A DNA stretch of 64,000 bases from Streptomyces sclerotialus (GTDB lineage: Bacteria; Actinomycetota; Actinomycetes; Streptomycetales; Streptomycetaceae). Below are positions 27,191 to 36,007 of the stretch, one piece after another (the stretch's first letter is position 1; each line of letters begins with the position of its first letter). Where the stretch lies: contig NZ_JBFOHP010000002.1 in the NCBI RefSeq assembly GCF_040907265.1, positions 6,758,001-6,822,000 on the forward strand, given 5' to 3'. The position numbers and the translations under genes are program-made. The notes under the pieces were generated by a model. That model made no database searches, was not told the DNA's origin, and was given only the letters and a program-made list of their open reading frames with translations.

Positions 27191-29091
27191 CGGCCTCGGG
27201 CCCGACGGACCCGGACCGCGAACGACGGTGACTCCGCCGCGGTGCCGGGAACTGAGCCCGGGTGATGTGGTGGCGTCCCGTGCACCAGCGCGGTGCCGCC
27301 CACACGTTCACAGGTCCGGGTGCTCCGTCGCCACGTGGTAGTACCCCGAGTGGAACACCAGAGGAGCGCCGCCGTCGGACTCGTACTGCTCGACCTCGCC
27401 GAGGAAGATGACGTGGTCGCCGGCGTCCATGCGTTGGACGGTGCGGCATTGGAAGCGGGCGACCGCGCCGTCCAGGAGGGGGTGCCGGCGATGCCGGGGG
27501 TGGTGGGGACACCGCGGAACTTGTCGTCGGCCGGGGTGGCGAACTGGCGGGAGAGGTGGTGCTGGTCGGCGGCCAGTACGTGGACGGCGAAGTGCGAGGC
27601 GTCGGTGAAGTCCGGCAGGCTCGGGGCGTTCTTGCCGGGGCACCACAGGACGAGGGGCGGGTCCAGGGAGACGGAGGTGAAGGAGTTCGCGGTCATGCCG
27701 ACGTTACGGCCGTCAGGGGAGCGGGCCGTCACCACGGTGACACCGGTGGCGTACTGCCCCAGCGCGCGGCGCAGTTCGCGGCTGTCGAAGCGGGCGGCGT
27801 GCCGGGCGCGCTTCTCGGCGAGGAAGCGGTGTGCCTCGGCCTCCTCGAACCACCAGCGGTACAGCGTGCGCGGGTCGTCGAATCCGGTGGCGAGTGCGCC
27901 GGCGACCGAGGGGACGTCGGCCGCCGCGGTGAGGAGTTGACGGTGGTGGGGCCTCAGGTCGGTCAGGAGTGAGTTGGTCCAGCCGACGGCCCACTGCGCC
28001 CAGCCGCGCCAGAAGTTGTCGAAGGTGCGCTGCATCCATTGCGGGGTGAATTCGGCGGTGCCATGGCGGAGGATGCTGTGGAGGTAGTGGGTCGCGGCCT
28101 GGGCCGCGTTGTTCGAACCCTGGCCGGTGATCGGGTCGTTGAGCACGACGGCGTCGGCCATGCCGAGGACGTGCCGACCGGAGGCGAGGCGGGCGACGGG
28201 GTGCCGGACGGTCGGAGTGATCCGTCCGCGCAGCACACCGCCGGCGTCGGTGAGTCGGGCGTTCCGGTAGCGCTCGTGCTCGTCGGGGAAGAACCGGTGG
28301 AGGACTTCCAGCGAGCGGGTGAGGTGGCCTTCGGGCGTGTGGATGTCGTCCCAGCAGTCCATCGGGCCGCCGGGGACGCCTGCGAAGACCATGATGTCGC
28401 AGGGTCCGGTGGTGGTGAGGGCGGGGAAGGAGATGTATTCGCCGACGCCGGGGACCATGCGGTAGTGGACGGCGGCTTCACGGGCAGCGGCTTCACGGGC
28501 AGCGGCCTCACGGGGAGCGGCCTCACGGGCAGCGGCCGCCCCCTCCCGCGGTGCCGCTCCCGTGACGTACGTCAGAGCCAGCACACGGCGCGGCCGGTCG
28601 TACGGGGACAGTTCGGCGTTGCGCGGGAAGAGCCGGCTCAGCTCGCCCTTGCCGGTGGAGACCACGACGAGATCGTGCGTACGGGCGTACCACTCGAGGT
28701 CGTTGACGCCCACGTCGTGCAGCACTATCTCGCCGCGGCTGCCCTCCGCGAACTGCTCTGTCCAGGCAGCGCACTTGACCCGCTGGTCGACGGAGTGCGC
28801 GGGACCCTCCAGCGGCGCGCGCCAGGAGACTTCCGGTGTGCCGTGCGGGCCGATGAGCGAGAACGCGATGCCGGTGATGTCCGGGGCCTGGTCCTCCCAG
28901 TGGTGCAGGCCGAGTTCGCGCTCGCTCTGCAGCGCGGTGTCGAACATGCACTGGCTGGACATCACCGGGCCGTGACGTATCTCGTCGGGGCCGCGGTCGG
29001 TGACCAGGGTGACGTCGTAGCCGTGCTTCTGGAGTCCCAGGGCGAGCTGGGCACCCGCCTGCCCGGCGCCGATCACCGCGATCCTTCTCAT
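27175..29091 (-). CDS. StyA2B-type fused styrene/indole monooxygenase-flavin reductase, frameshifted
   Basis: The N-terminal 430 residues are an FAD epoxidase of the StyA family (GAGQAGAQLALGLQKHGYDV, VMSSQCMFDTAL, DPITGQGSNNAAQAATHYL). A flavin reductase of the StyB type follows (RRALGQYATGVTVVTARS, GMTANSFTSVSLDPPLVLW), as in the self-sufficient StyA2B enzymes. Near 27,486 one C is missing from a C run: the family sequence LLDGAVARFQCRTVQRMDAG ... SGYYHVATEHPDL continues in another frame and stops at 27308. The in-frame extension to 27175 is unrelated sequence and overlaps the convergent GNAT. A 15-bp repeat inserts an Ala-Arg-Glu stretch at about residues 183-208. Upstream lies the StyA1 gene on the same strand. 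Confidence 0.85.
   Translation of the reverse strand: MRRIAVIGAGQAGAQLALGLQKHGYDVTLVTDRGPDEIRHGPVMSSQCMFDTALQSERELGLHHWEDQAPDITGIAFSLIGPHGTPEVSWRAPLEGPAHSVDQRVKCAAWTEQFAEGSRGEIVLHDVGVNDLEWYARTHDLVVVSTGKGELSRLFPRNAELSPYDRPRRVLALTYVTGAAPREGAAAAREAAPREAAAREAAAREAAVHYRMVPGVGEYISFPALTTTGPCDIMVFAGVPGGPMDCWDDIHTPEGHLTRSLEVLHRFFPDEHERYRNARLTDAGGVLRGRITPTVRHPVARLASGRHVLGMADAVVLNDPITGQGSNNAAQAATHYLHSILRHGTAEFTPQWMQRTFDNFWRGWAQWAVGWTNSLLTDLRPHHRQLLTAAADVPSVAGALATGFDDPRTLYRWWFEEAEAHRFLAEKRARHAARFDSRELRRALGQYATGVTVVTARSPDGRNVGMTANSFTSVSLDPPLVLWCPGKNAPSLPDFTDASHFAVHVLAADQHHLSRQFATPADDKFRGVPTTPGIAGTPSWTARSPASNAAPSNAWTPATTSSSSARSSSTSPTAALLWCSTRGTTTWRRSTRTCERVGGTALVHGTPPHHPGSVPGTAAESPSFAVRVRRARGRHGVR
28474..28533. 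repeat. Four 15-bp tandem repeats inside the StyA2B gene
   Basis: Copies start at 28474, 28489, 28504 and 28519 with unit GGCYTCACGGGCAGC. On the coding (minus) strand they encode repeated A/P-R-E-A-A pentapeptides between VTGAAP and VHYRMVPGVGEY. The neighbouring StyA1 has no such insertion in the corresponding loop. Confidence 0.9.
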
Positions 29092-29174
29092 GGTCCTGCC
29101 GTCCTGCTCTCGTCACGTACGGCCGCCGCGCCGCTGACGCGCCGGCAGGTTGCTGATCCCGACGGGCGCGGCAC

Positions 29175-30395
29175 TCATACGCTGACCTCCGCCAGGTAGT
29201 TCTTCGCGGCGGCCGGGTCCATGAACCAGTGGAAGAAGTCGCGCGGGTCGTCGAAGCCGTTGACGAAGCGCGCGGCGACACGGGAGTTGGTGCTCGCCGC
29301 GCCGAAGAGCTCCAGTACGTGCTGCGGCGGGGCGCCGAGCATGGCGTTGGTCCAGGCCGTGGCGGACCGCGCGTTGTCCCAGAAGCGGCCGAAGGCCAGC
29401 TCCATGAAGGCGGCGTCGTACGGGCGCTCGCCGTGGTCCAGGATGGTGGCGAGGTAGGAGGCCGCGCACTTCGAGGCGTTGTTGGACCCCTGCCCGGTGA
29501 CCGGGTCGTTGAGGACGACGACGTCGGCGAGACCGAGCACCTGCCTGCCCGAGGGCAGTGTGGCGACGGGCTTGCGGACGGTCGGCGCGAAGCGGCCCGC
29601 GAGGGTGCCGTTCTGGTCGGTGAGCGCGACATCGGTGCAGCGCTCGGCCTCCCACGGGACGTACGTCCGCAGCAGCTCCTGGAACGTTGCCAGCTGCTGG
29701 TCGGGGGTGAGCCCGTCGAAGCAGTCGAGCGGGCCGCCCGGGATGCCCTCGAAGAACATGATGTCGCAGGGGCCGCTGGTGGTGAGGCTGGGCATGGTGA
29801 AGTACTCGCCCACACCGGGGATGACGTTGAAGCTGACGCCGGGGCGGTCGGGCAGCGGCGCCATGCCGGTGACGTACGCCAGGGCCAGCGCGCGCTGCGG
29901 AGCGCCGTACGGGGAACGCTCGGCGTCCCGCTCGAACAGCCCGGCGATCTCGCCCTTGCCGGCCGCGACGATCACCAGGTCGGACTCGGCGGCGAAGTGC
30001 TCCAGGTCCTCGATGCCGGCCTCGCGGATGTCCAGACGGCCGCCGCGGCGCGAGAACTCGCCCATCCAGAGCGGCATTTTGACGCGCTGGTCGACCGAGC
30101 GCGCTGTGGCCTCCAGGCGGGCGCCGAAGGAGAGCGCCCGGCCGCCCTGGCCGTCGGCGACGTTCACGCCGAGCCCGGCGATCGGCGGGCAGGCGCCGCC
30201 CCAGAAGTCGAGGCCGAGGTTGCGCTCGTGGGCCAGCGCGGTGCCGAACATGGCCTGGCTGGACATGACCCGGCCCGCGCGGATCTGATCCCCGGTGCGG
30301 TTGGACACGATGGTGACGTCGTAACCGTGGTCGAGCAGGCCGATACCGAGCTGGAGGCCTGCCTGGCCTGCTCCGACAATGGTGATCTTGCGCAT
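29175..30395 (-). CDS. StyA1-type styrene/indole monooxygenase (FAD epoxidase subunit)
   Basis: A 406-residue FAD monooxygenase: ITIVGAGQAGLQLGIGLLDHG (FAD binding), MSSQAMFGTALAHERNLGLD, VIPGVGEYFTMPSL, and NDPVTGQGSNNASKCAASYL. It contains no reductase domain and would need FADH2 from a partner. The next gene downstream is the fused StyA2B. The StyA1 plus StyA2B pair has been described in actinobacteria such as Rhodococcus opacus, where the fusion supplies reduced FAD and the StyA1 epoxidises styrene or indole; the true substrate here is unknown. Confidence 0.88.
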   Translation of the reverse strand: MRKITIVGAGQAGLQLGIGLLDHGYDVTIVSNRTGDQIRAGRVMSSQAMFGTALAHERNLGLDFWGGACPPIAGLGVNVADGQGGRALSFGARLEATARSVDQRVKMPLWMGEFSRRGGRLDIREAGIEDLEHFAAESDLVIVAAGKGEIAGLFERDAERSPYGAPQRALALAYVTGMAPLPDRPGVSFNVIPGVGEYFTMPSLTTSGPCDIMFFEGIPGGPLDCFDGLTPDQQLATFQELLRTYVPWEAERCTDVALTDQNGTLAGRFAPTVRKPVATLPSGRQVLGLADVVVLNDPVTGQGSNNASKCAASYLATILDHGERPYDAAFMELAFGRFWDNARSATAWTNAMLGAPPQHVLELFGAASTNSRVAARFVNGFDDPRDFFHWFMDPAAAKNYLAEVSV

Positions 30396-31061
30396 GAGGG
30401 GGGCCTCCGGGGGTTCGGTCGTGCGGTGTCGTGCGGTGTCGAGCGGTGCGGTGCAGGTGCCGTGCGGTGCACATGCCGTGCCGTACGGTGCAGTGCCGCG
30501 GGTTGCCGTGTGCTGGTTCAGCGTTTCGGTGACGTGGTGGCGTCAACGAGTGGGGGTTCGGTCATGCGGAATGCGGCTGCCCGCCGGAGGGGGGCCGGCG
30601 GGCAGCCGCGGGAAGCTGGGTCACCCATGGGACCGGGGGAGGGGTCCCGGGTCACCCGGCTGGCTGAAGGGGCCCGGCCGGGTCGGCGGGCCGGGGCCGC
30701 AGCGGCGAGGGCGCCGCGACGTGCGGGGTACGGCCTCGGCGGCTCTCACCGCGCCGGCGCTTCTCACAGCGTCGGCGTTTCTCACCGCGCCGGCGGCCGT
30801 CGCCGCGCCGGTCGCGCTCGGCACGCGACGCAGCACGCGACGCAGCACGCATGTGACCGGCTGCCTGCTGGGCGTGATTCCGCCCGTGGCGAGCGCAGTC
30901 CGGCCCGGCACTCCCTGCATCGTTGATTCCCTGGTTTCTTCTCGGGTCCGCGGCGGTCGGGAGTCAACCTTGGTATGGCAAGATCATCGCCGCTATCCGG
31001 ATCACGAGAGTCACTGTCCCGACCGCGCGTCTCGGCGACGGAGGTTCAGGTGGAGGTGCAC
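30396..31061. other. 666-bp divergent intergenic region with minisatellites
   Basis: Separates the StyA1 gene and the AraC regulator and must contain both promoters. It is highly repetitive: TGCGGTG-type runs at about 30,416-30,510, three 18-bp copies at 30745, 30763 and 30781 (CTCACCGCGCCGGCGCTT type), and CACGCGACGCAG repeats near 30,823-30,850. No convincing gene is seen; the open frames reflect the repeats. Confidence 0.7.
30745..30798. repeat. Three 18-bp tandem repeats
   Basis: Units start at 30745, 30763 and 30781: CTCACCGCGCCGGCGCTT, CTCACAGCGTCGGCGTTT and CTCACCGCGCCGGCGGCC. They lie in the StyA1-AraC intergenic region. Confidence 0.85.
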
Positions 31062-32051
31062 ATGCCCGCTGAAGAGCTCCCCCTTCTCCCCCTGGCGAAT
31101 CACCAGCAGTTCCACACGGCGGACATTTGGGAGGCGCGAGCCGAGGTCGGCCGCGCCTTCTGCCCGCACGAGCTGCGCATCACGCAGCGCTCGGCGACGC
31201 TCGACGCCCGGCTGCACGGTGCGTCCTTCGACCGGACGGGCCTGTATTACCTCGATTACGGAACGGAAGTCCGGATCACACCGGGCGACCTGGAGAGCTT
31301 CTTCCTCGTCCAGATCCCGCTCGCGGGTCACGCCGAGATCACCTGTGGCCGCGAGGAGATCATTTCCACCCCCGAACTCGCTTCCGTCCCCTCTCCGACC
31401 GGAAAGCTGGACATGCGCTGGGGCGGCGGCAACCCGCAGCTGATCGTGTGGTTCGACCGAACGTCCCTGGAAGCGCACCTGGGCAGTCTGCTCGGCCGCA
31501 CCGTACGCCGCCCGATCCTCTTCTCACTCGGCATGAACCTCACGACACCGGGCTCCCGCTCCTGGCTCAACGTCGTCGACCTCATGCGCCGGGAGGCGGA
31601 GGGGCCTGCCGGCATGACGAGCCAGCCCATCGTGATGAAGCAGCTCGAATCGCTCCTCATGACCCAGCTGCTGATGACCCAGCCCCACAACTACACGCCG
31701 GCGCTGCTCGGCGAACAGCCGCGCGTCGCACCGCCCGCGGTCCGCCGCGCCATGGAGGTCATCGAGGGGCACGCCGCCGAGCCGCTCACGGTCGCGGAGA
31801 TCGCGGAATGCGTCGGCGTCGGCGTACGGGCCCTCCAGGAAGGCTTCCGCCGGCACCTCGACACGACACCGATCGCGTACCTGCGCGAGGTCCGCCTGGA
31901 CCGCGTACGCAAGGAACTCCTGGCCTCCCACCCGGGCGCCACGACCGTCACCGCCGTCGCGTCCCGCTGGGGCTTCTTCCACCCGGGCCGCTTCTCACTC
32001 GCGTACCGCCAACGGTTCGGGGAGTCGCCTTCGGAGACGTTGCGGTCGTGA
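31062..32051 (+). CDS. AraC-family transcriptional regulator
   Basis: A 329-residue regulator. Residues 1-220 form a ligand-binding domain of the AraC-binding-like type (FHTADIWEARAEVGRAFCPH, FDRTGLYYLDYGTEVRI). The C-terminal 100 residues have two helix-turn-helix units, LTVAEIAECVGVGVRALQEG and FHPGRFSLAYRQRFGESPSE, the second being the conserved AraC signature. The ATG at 31062 follows TGGAGGTG. It is divergent from the styrene-type monooxygenase genes and is their most likely activator, by position. Confidence 0.88.
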   Translation: MPAEELPLLPLANHQQFHTADIWEARAEVGRAFCPHELRITQRSATLDARLHGASFDRTGLYYLDYGTEVRITPGDLESFFLVQIPLAGHAEITCGREEIISTPELASVPSPTGKLDMRWGGGNPQLIVWFDRTSLEAHLGSLLGRTVRRPILFSLGMNLTTPGSRSWLNVVDLMRREAEGPAGMTSQPIVMKQLESLLMTQLLMTQPHNYTPALLGEQPRVAPPAVRRAMEVIEGHAAEPLTVAEIAECVGVGVRALQEGFRRHLDTTPIAYLREVRLDRVRKELLASHPGATTVTAVASRWGFFHPGRFSLAYRQRFGESPSETLRS

Positions 32052-32080
32052 GTAGGCATTGCGGCCGCCGGCCGGTCGAC

Positions 32081-33265
32081 TCAGCTGCCTCCTTCGCCTC
32101 CTTCGCCTCCGTCGCCTCCGTCGACGGTCACCGGCCGGTCGTCCCGCAGCTCACCGAAGAGTTTCTTCGCCTGCGGCAGGTCCCACTGCACGGCGCTGCC
32201 CTTGGCGGTCTGGAAGCCGGCGCTGGACACGGGAACATTGAGGCGCTTGCCGTTCCCGGCCGTGACGCCTTTCACCGCCTCGAACAGTGAGGTGAGGGTC
32301 CGCAGGTCCGTGTCCTTGTCCACGACGAGTGTGTCCAGTCCCGCCCTCATGGTCGGGTAGACCTTCGTCGGGTCGAGGAGAGTGTCCGGGGCGGCGGCCT
32401 TCTCGGCCAACGCGGACAGGAACAGCTGCTGGTTCCGGCTGCGCCCGAGATCGCCCCGGGCCTCCTGGTGGCGCTGGCGGACGAACGCGAGGGCGTTGCG
32501 GCCGTCGAGCGTATGGCAGCCCTTCTTCAGGTCCAGCCCCGACTTCTCGTCCTTGATGTCCCTGTCCACGCACATCCGTACGCCGCCGACCGCGTCCACG
32601 ACACCCACGAAACCCGCGAAGCCGATCTCCGTGTAGTGGTCGATGCGCAGGCCTGTGTTGTACTCGATGGTCCGGACGAGGAGGTCGGGGCCGCCGAACG
32701 AGAACGCCGCGTTGAGCTTGTTCTTCGACGCTCGGTAGCGCTTGCCCGTATCGGGGCGGATGTACGGCGGGACGGTCACCCAGGAGTCGCGGGGCAGACT
32801 CATCATCGTGGTGCCGTGCGCGCCGGTGTGCAGCAGGATCATCGAGTCGGTGCGGCGGCCCGCGTCGGCCGAACCGCCGGTGTGCAGGTCCTCCTTGGCC
32901 CGGTCGGACAGGCCCACACGGCTGTCGGAGCCCACGATCAGGTAGTTGGTTCCGCGGCCCGGCGGCGGGCGGTCCGCGATCCTGCCGAGGTCGACGTCGC
33001 GGCTGAGCCTGGTGTCGGCCCAGAGGTACGTACCGCAGGCCGTCAGGAGCAGCGCGCCGGTCAGGAGGACGGCCGTCCGCGCGAACCGTCGCCGCCGGCC
33101 GGGGCGGGCCGGGGCGGTCCTTCCCCTGGGGGCCCTGAGGACGTGGCTGCCGGTACGTACCCCGACGCCGTCGTCACCACCGCCGGCCATGTGGTCACCA
33201 CCGCCGGCGATGTGGTCACCGCCGTACCGGTTCCCGAAGGGCCACCCGTCCAACCGATCGTCCAT
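32081..33265 (-). CDS. LCP-family cell-wall glycopolymer ligase (copy 1)
   Basis: A 394-residue LytR-CpsA-Psr protein. A basic cytosolic N-terminus is followed by one membrane segment (AVLLTGALLLTACGTYLW) and an extracellular LCP domain: NYLIVGSDSR, RRTDSMILLH, SLPRDSWVTVP, NAAFSFGGPDLLVRTIE, and ALAFVRQRHQEARGDLGRSRNQQLF. These Arg/Asp residues bind polyprenyl-pyrophosphate; the family transfers teichoic acid-like polymers to peptidoglycan. The C-terminus is a Gly/Asp/Glu repeat (GGDGGEGG). I favour ATG 33265; a GTG at 33298 is possible. It follows the deacetylase/GT2 fusion gene by 98 bases, matching the second copy at 53686-54768. Confidence 0.88.
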   Translation of the reverse strand: MDDRLDGWPFGNRYGGDHIAGGGDHMAGGGDDGVGVRTGSHVLRAPRGRTAPARPGRRRRFARTAVLLTGALLLTACGTYLWADTRLSRDVDLGRIADRPPPGRGTNYLIVGSDSRVGLSDRAKEDLHTGGSADAGRRTDSMILLHTGAHGTTMMSLPRDSWVTVPPYIRPDTGKRYRASKNKLNAAFSFGGPDLLVRTIEYNTGLRIDHYTEIGFAGFVGVVDAVGGVRMCVDRDIKDEKSGLDLKKGCHTLDGRNALAFVRQRHQEARGDLGRSRNQQLFLSALAEKAAAPDTLLDPTKVYPTMRAGLDTLVVDKDTDLRTLTSLFEAVKGVTAGNGKRLNVPVSSAGFQTAKGSAVQWDLPQAKKLFGELRDDRPVTVDGGDGGEGGEGGS

Positions 33266-33363
33266 GGACGGCAGTGTGCACCTCACGAGGCTCCGCACCG
33301 GATCTTCCGGAGATCCTCCCGGAAGGACACGATGGCTGTGCTAGGGCTGACGCGCACCCCCGG

Positions 33364-35475
33364 TCACCGCGGCGGGAGGCTCCCGTACGCGACCGGCTGC
33401 TGCCCGGGCTGCTCGCCGATCTGCTCGGCTGCGGTGCCCGAGCGGTGCATGCGCTGCCACTTCAGCCGGGTGCCGAGAAGGAACGCCACTACGGACTGAA
33501 TGACCACCAGGTACATCAGCTGCCGGTAGACGAGGAGCTGGAACGGCATCGACCACAACGCCCGCACCCGCTCCCCGTCCAGCCGCAGCGCGTACCCCGC
33601 GACGGCCAGCTGAAGGGCGAGGAAGGCCAGCCACACCCCGGCCGACTGCACGGGGCTGCGGAAGAGCGCCCCGTACAGCGCGAACACATCGACGACCGGC
33701 GCGAGCAGGGGCAGGGCCACCTGGAAGAGCGTGAGGTAACTCAGCCCGCGGCGGCCGAACCGCCCGGCAGGGCCCACCTCGGCCACCGCACGGCGGTGCT
33801 TCCACATGGCCTGCAGCGTGCCGTAACACCACCGGTACCGCTGCCGCCACAACTGGCGCAGCGAGCTGGGTACTTCCGTCCAGGCGAGGGCGCTCTCCTC
33901 GTAGACCACCCGCCAACCGGCCTCCCACAGCGCCATGGTGAGGTCGGTGTCCTCGGCGAGGGTGTCCGCGCTGACCCCGCCGACGCCCATCAGCGCGTCC
34001 CTGCGGAAGGCGCCGATGGCGCCGGGCACCGTCGGCATGCACTCCAGCACCTCGAACATCCGGCGGTCCAGGTTGAACCCGAAGACGTACTCCAGGTGCT
34101 GCCATCTGCCCAGCAGGCCCCGCCGGTTGCCGACCTTGGTGTTACCGCTGACCGCACCCACGGCCGGGTGCGCGAGCGGCTGGATGAGCCGGTGCACGGC
34201 ATCCGGCTCGAAGACGGTGTCGGCATCGACCATGACCACGATGTCGCATCTCGCGTGGGCCAGGCCCGTGTTGAGGGCAGCGGCCTTCCCCGCATTGGCC
34301 TGGCGGATCACCTGCACACGCGGATCGTCGATCCAGGTGGCGAGGTCCGCCGTCCGGTCCGTCGACCCGTCGTCGATCACGATGACCTGCAGCTGCCGGT
34401 GCGAGGAGGCGAGCAGCGACCGGACGGTGGACTCGATGCCCGCCTCTTCGTTGTAGGCGGGTACCAGGACGGTCACCGGGGCCGTGACCTCCCGCAGCCA
34501 GGGCGCGCCCGGGCGGAACCGGGTCAGACGCCGGACGTGGGCACGGGCGAAGAGGACGAGCAGCGCCAGCCGCAGCACGCCCAGCGCGCCGGCGGTCACC
34601 AGGACCCAGGTCATGATGCTCACGAACGCGTGGCCGAGGGCCTTAACCCAGATCAGGCCCGTGCCCTGCCACCGTTCCAGGACGGAGACCGGCCGGTCGG
34701 CCCGGGGCAGCCCGGCCCCGGCCGTCACCGTGGTGAACTCCTTCACGCTCCGGTCGCCCAGCAGCTTCTCCGTCTCCTCGTACGCGATACGGCTCTGCGC
34801 GTACTGCCGGATCACGCCCTGCGCCGGTTTGCGGAACCACCGGTCGGCGGCGACCAGTGTGTACCCCTGCGCCGCGGCGTCCCGCGCCGCCGGCCATTCG
34901 GGGCCGCACATCGTGTCCACCGCGCTGGTCAGCGGCAGGCGCAGCAGCCGGGTGCTGATGCCTGCTGAGCCGGCCAGCGCCTTCTGCGTGAGCGACAGCT
35001 CCAGCCGCGCACGCAACGGCGATGCCTCGCCCATGGCGGCGCCGGTGTACGTGTTCGAGCCGATCTCATGCCCCTCGGCGCGTATCCGCCGTACCAGGTC
35101 CGGGCGTTCGGCCGCCTCGGCGCCGCGCAGGAAGAAGGTGGCGTGCGCATCGTGCCGGCGCAACAGGCCGAGCAGGCGCGGAGTCCATACGGGGTCGGGT
35201 CCGCCGTCGTAGGTGAGTGCCACGGTACGGGCGGGCATCGCGGCGGACTTCACCGTACCGCCGTCGATGCGCACCACCGGGCCCCCTTCGTCCACGGCCT
35301 GCGGCACGGGCGTGGTGCAGTCACGCCGGGTCTTCGCGGCATCGACCTCATGGGTGGTCCAGCCCTCGAAGAGCAGGGCACCGAACGTCACAGGGAGCAC
35401 GAGGACCAGCAGCAGCCAGTGCCCGCGCGGGTCACGGGACAGCGCATGCCGGCCCCGTCTCGAGCGGCGCCTCAC
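33364..35475 (-). CDS. Deacetylase-like/GT2 fusion protein (copy 1), deacetylase site degenerate
   Basis: A 703-residue membrane protein. One N-terminal helix (LLLVLVLPVTFGALLFEG), then a NodB-like domain (about 80-215), then from about 325 a family 2 glycosyltransferase with VLVPAYNEEAGIESTV, VIDDGSTDRT, VMVDADTVFEPD (DXD), EDTDLT and QRYRWCYGT (QxxRW), flanked by membrane helices as in processive synthases. The NodB motif 1 reads TYDGGPDP instead of TFDDGP, and motif 2 reads GHEIGSNTYTG instead of GHEIGxHTxxH, so the metal-binding Asp and both His are absent. The GT2 half appears intact and probably builds or extends a surface polysaccharide. The LCP gene downstream may attach it. Start GTG at 35475. 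Confidence 0.88.
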   Translation of the reverse strand: MRRRSRRGRHALSRDPRGHWLLLVLVLPVTFGALLFEGWTTHEVDAAKTRRDCTTPVPQAVDEGGPVVRIDGGTVKSAAMPARTVALTYDGGPDPVWTPRLLGLLRRHDAHATFFLRGAEAAERPDLVRRIRAEGHEIGSNTYTGAAMGEASPLRARLELSLTQKALAGSAGISTRLLRLPLTSAVDTMCGPEWPAARDAAAQGYTLVAADRWFRKPAQGVIRQYAQSRIAYEETEKLLGDRSVKEFTTVTAGAGLPRADRPVSVLERWQGTGLIWVKALGHAFVSIMTWVLVTAGALGVLRLALLVLFARAHVRRLTRFRPGAPWLREVTAPVTVLVPAYNEEAGIESTVRSLLASSHRQLQVIVIDDGSTDRTADLATWIDDPRVQVIRQANAGKAAALNTGLAHARCDIVVMVDADTVFEPDAVHRLIQPLAHPAVGAVSGNTKVGNRRGLLGRWQHLEYVFGFNLDRRMFEVLECMPTVPGAIGAFRRDALMGVGGVSADTLAEDTDLTMALWEAGWRVVYEESALAWTEVPSSLRQLWRQRYRWCYGTLQAMWKHRRAVAEVGPAGRFGRRGLSYLTLFQVALPLLAPVVDVFALYGALFRSPVQSAGVWLAFLALQLAVAGYALRLDGERVRALWSMPFQLLVYRQLMYLVVIQSVVAFLLGTRLKWQRMHRSGTAAEQIGEQPGQQPVAYGSLPPR

Positions 35476-35640
35476 GCCCCGGCCGAACTGCCGGTCACCG
35501 CAACCTGATCGGGGCGTCCTCGACCCTCACCGCCCCGCACGGAGCCATCGGCGCACGGCCGATGAACCTGTATTCCCTGCCGTCTTGTGTACCGACTGGC
35601 CTCACGCATGGTGGGCGAGTGTACTCACGCAGCAATCGGG

Positions 35641-35928
35641 TCAGGCGGCGAAACCGTGGTCCGCACACCACTGCGCCCCCTCGCCGCCCAGCCACGCGGA
35701 CAGCGTGGGTATGGTGCAGAAATCCGTTGCCGCAGGCACGCGGCCGGTCAGGCGTCGTCGCCCTGCCTCGTCGGCCTCCTCGTGGCTGACACCCCAGCCG
35801 CACCCGACGGCGAGCTCACCCCCTTGGACCGCCTGTCGCAGCCGCGCCTTGCACCGGCTGAGGTGGCGGGCGTTCAGCCACAGCCGGCTCAGGTCGGTGT
35901 AGTCGCCGCCGGTGAGCTGATCCCCCAA
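35641..35928 (-). CDS. Small hypothetical ORF
   Basis: A 95-residue open frame beginning at a TTG near 35928 and containing GGDYTDLSRLWLNARHLSRC and DFCTIPTLSAWLGGEGAQWC. Third codon positions are GC-rich as in true genes. I do not recognise a family, the start codon is weak, and it runs divergently from the Rieske operon over its promoter region. It may be a small gene, a 3' remnant, or chance. Confidence 0.3.
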   Translation of the reverse strand: MGDQLTGGDYTDLSRLWLNARHLSRCKARLRQAVQGGELAVGCGWGVSHEEADEAGRRRLTGRVPAATDFCTIPTLSAWLGGEGAQWCADHGFAA

Positions 35929-35960
35929 GTGCCTTGACAGCCCCCAGGGGCGGTCGCAGA

Positions 35961-36002
35961 CTCGTTGCGGAAGACGCTCTCTGTTTCTTTATGCGCAACG
36001 AG
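35961..36002. promoter_or_regulatory. Inverted repeat CTCGTTGCG...CGCAACGAG upstream of the Rieske operon
   Basis: A perfect 9-bp inverted repeat (35961-35969 and 35994-36002) ends six bases before the ATG at 36008. Its core GTTGCG is the same as in the TGTTGCGYA boxes of the purU/dimethylglycine oxidase promoters, so the same regulator, possibly the IclR protein encoded at 38548-39336, may bind here. Confidence 0.5.
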
Positions 36003-36007
36003 GTGTC

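Noticed and set aside
32090..32140. Short CCTCCGTCG-type repeats at the end of the LCP gene as a CRISPR or regulatory array
   Set aside because: They simply encode the Gly/Asp/Glu tail of the LCP protein; no spacers are present.
33160..33215. Repeated CACCACCGCCGGC units as a regulatory repeat
   Set aside because: They encode the Gly-Gly-Asp-His repeats in the cytosolic N-terminus of the first LCP protein.
34643..35150. Short minus-strand frames inside the first GT2-fusion gene
   Set aside because: Out-of-frame readings of the deacetylase-like domain.
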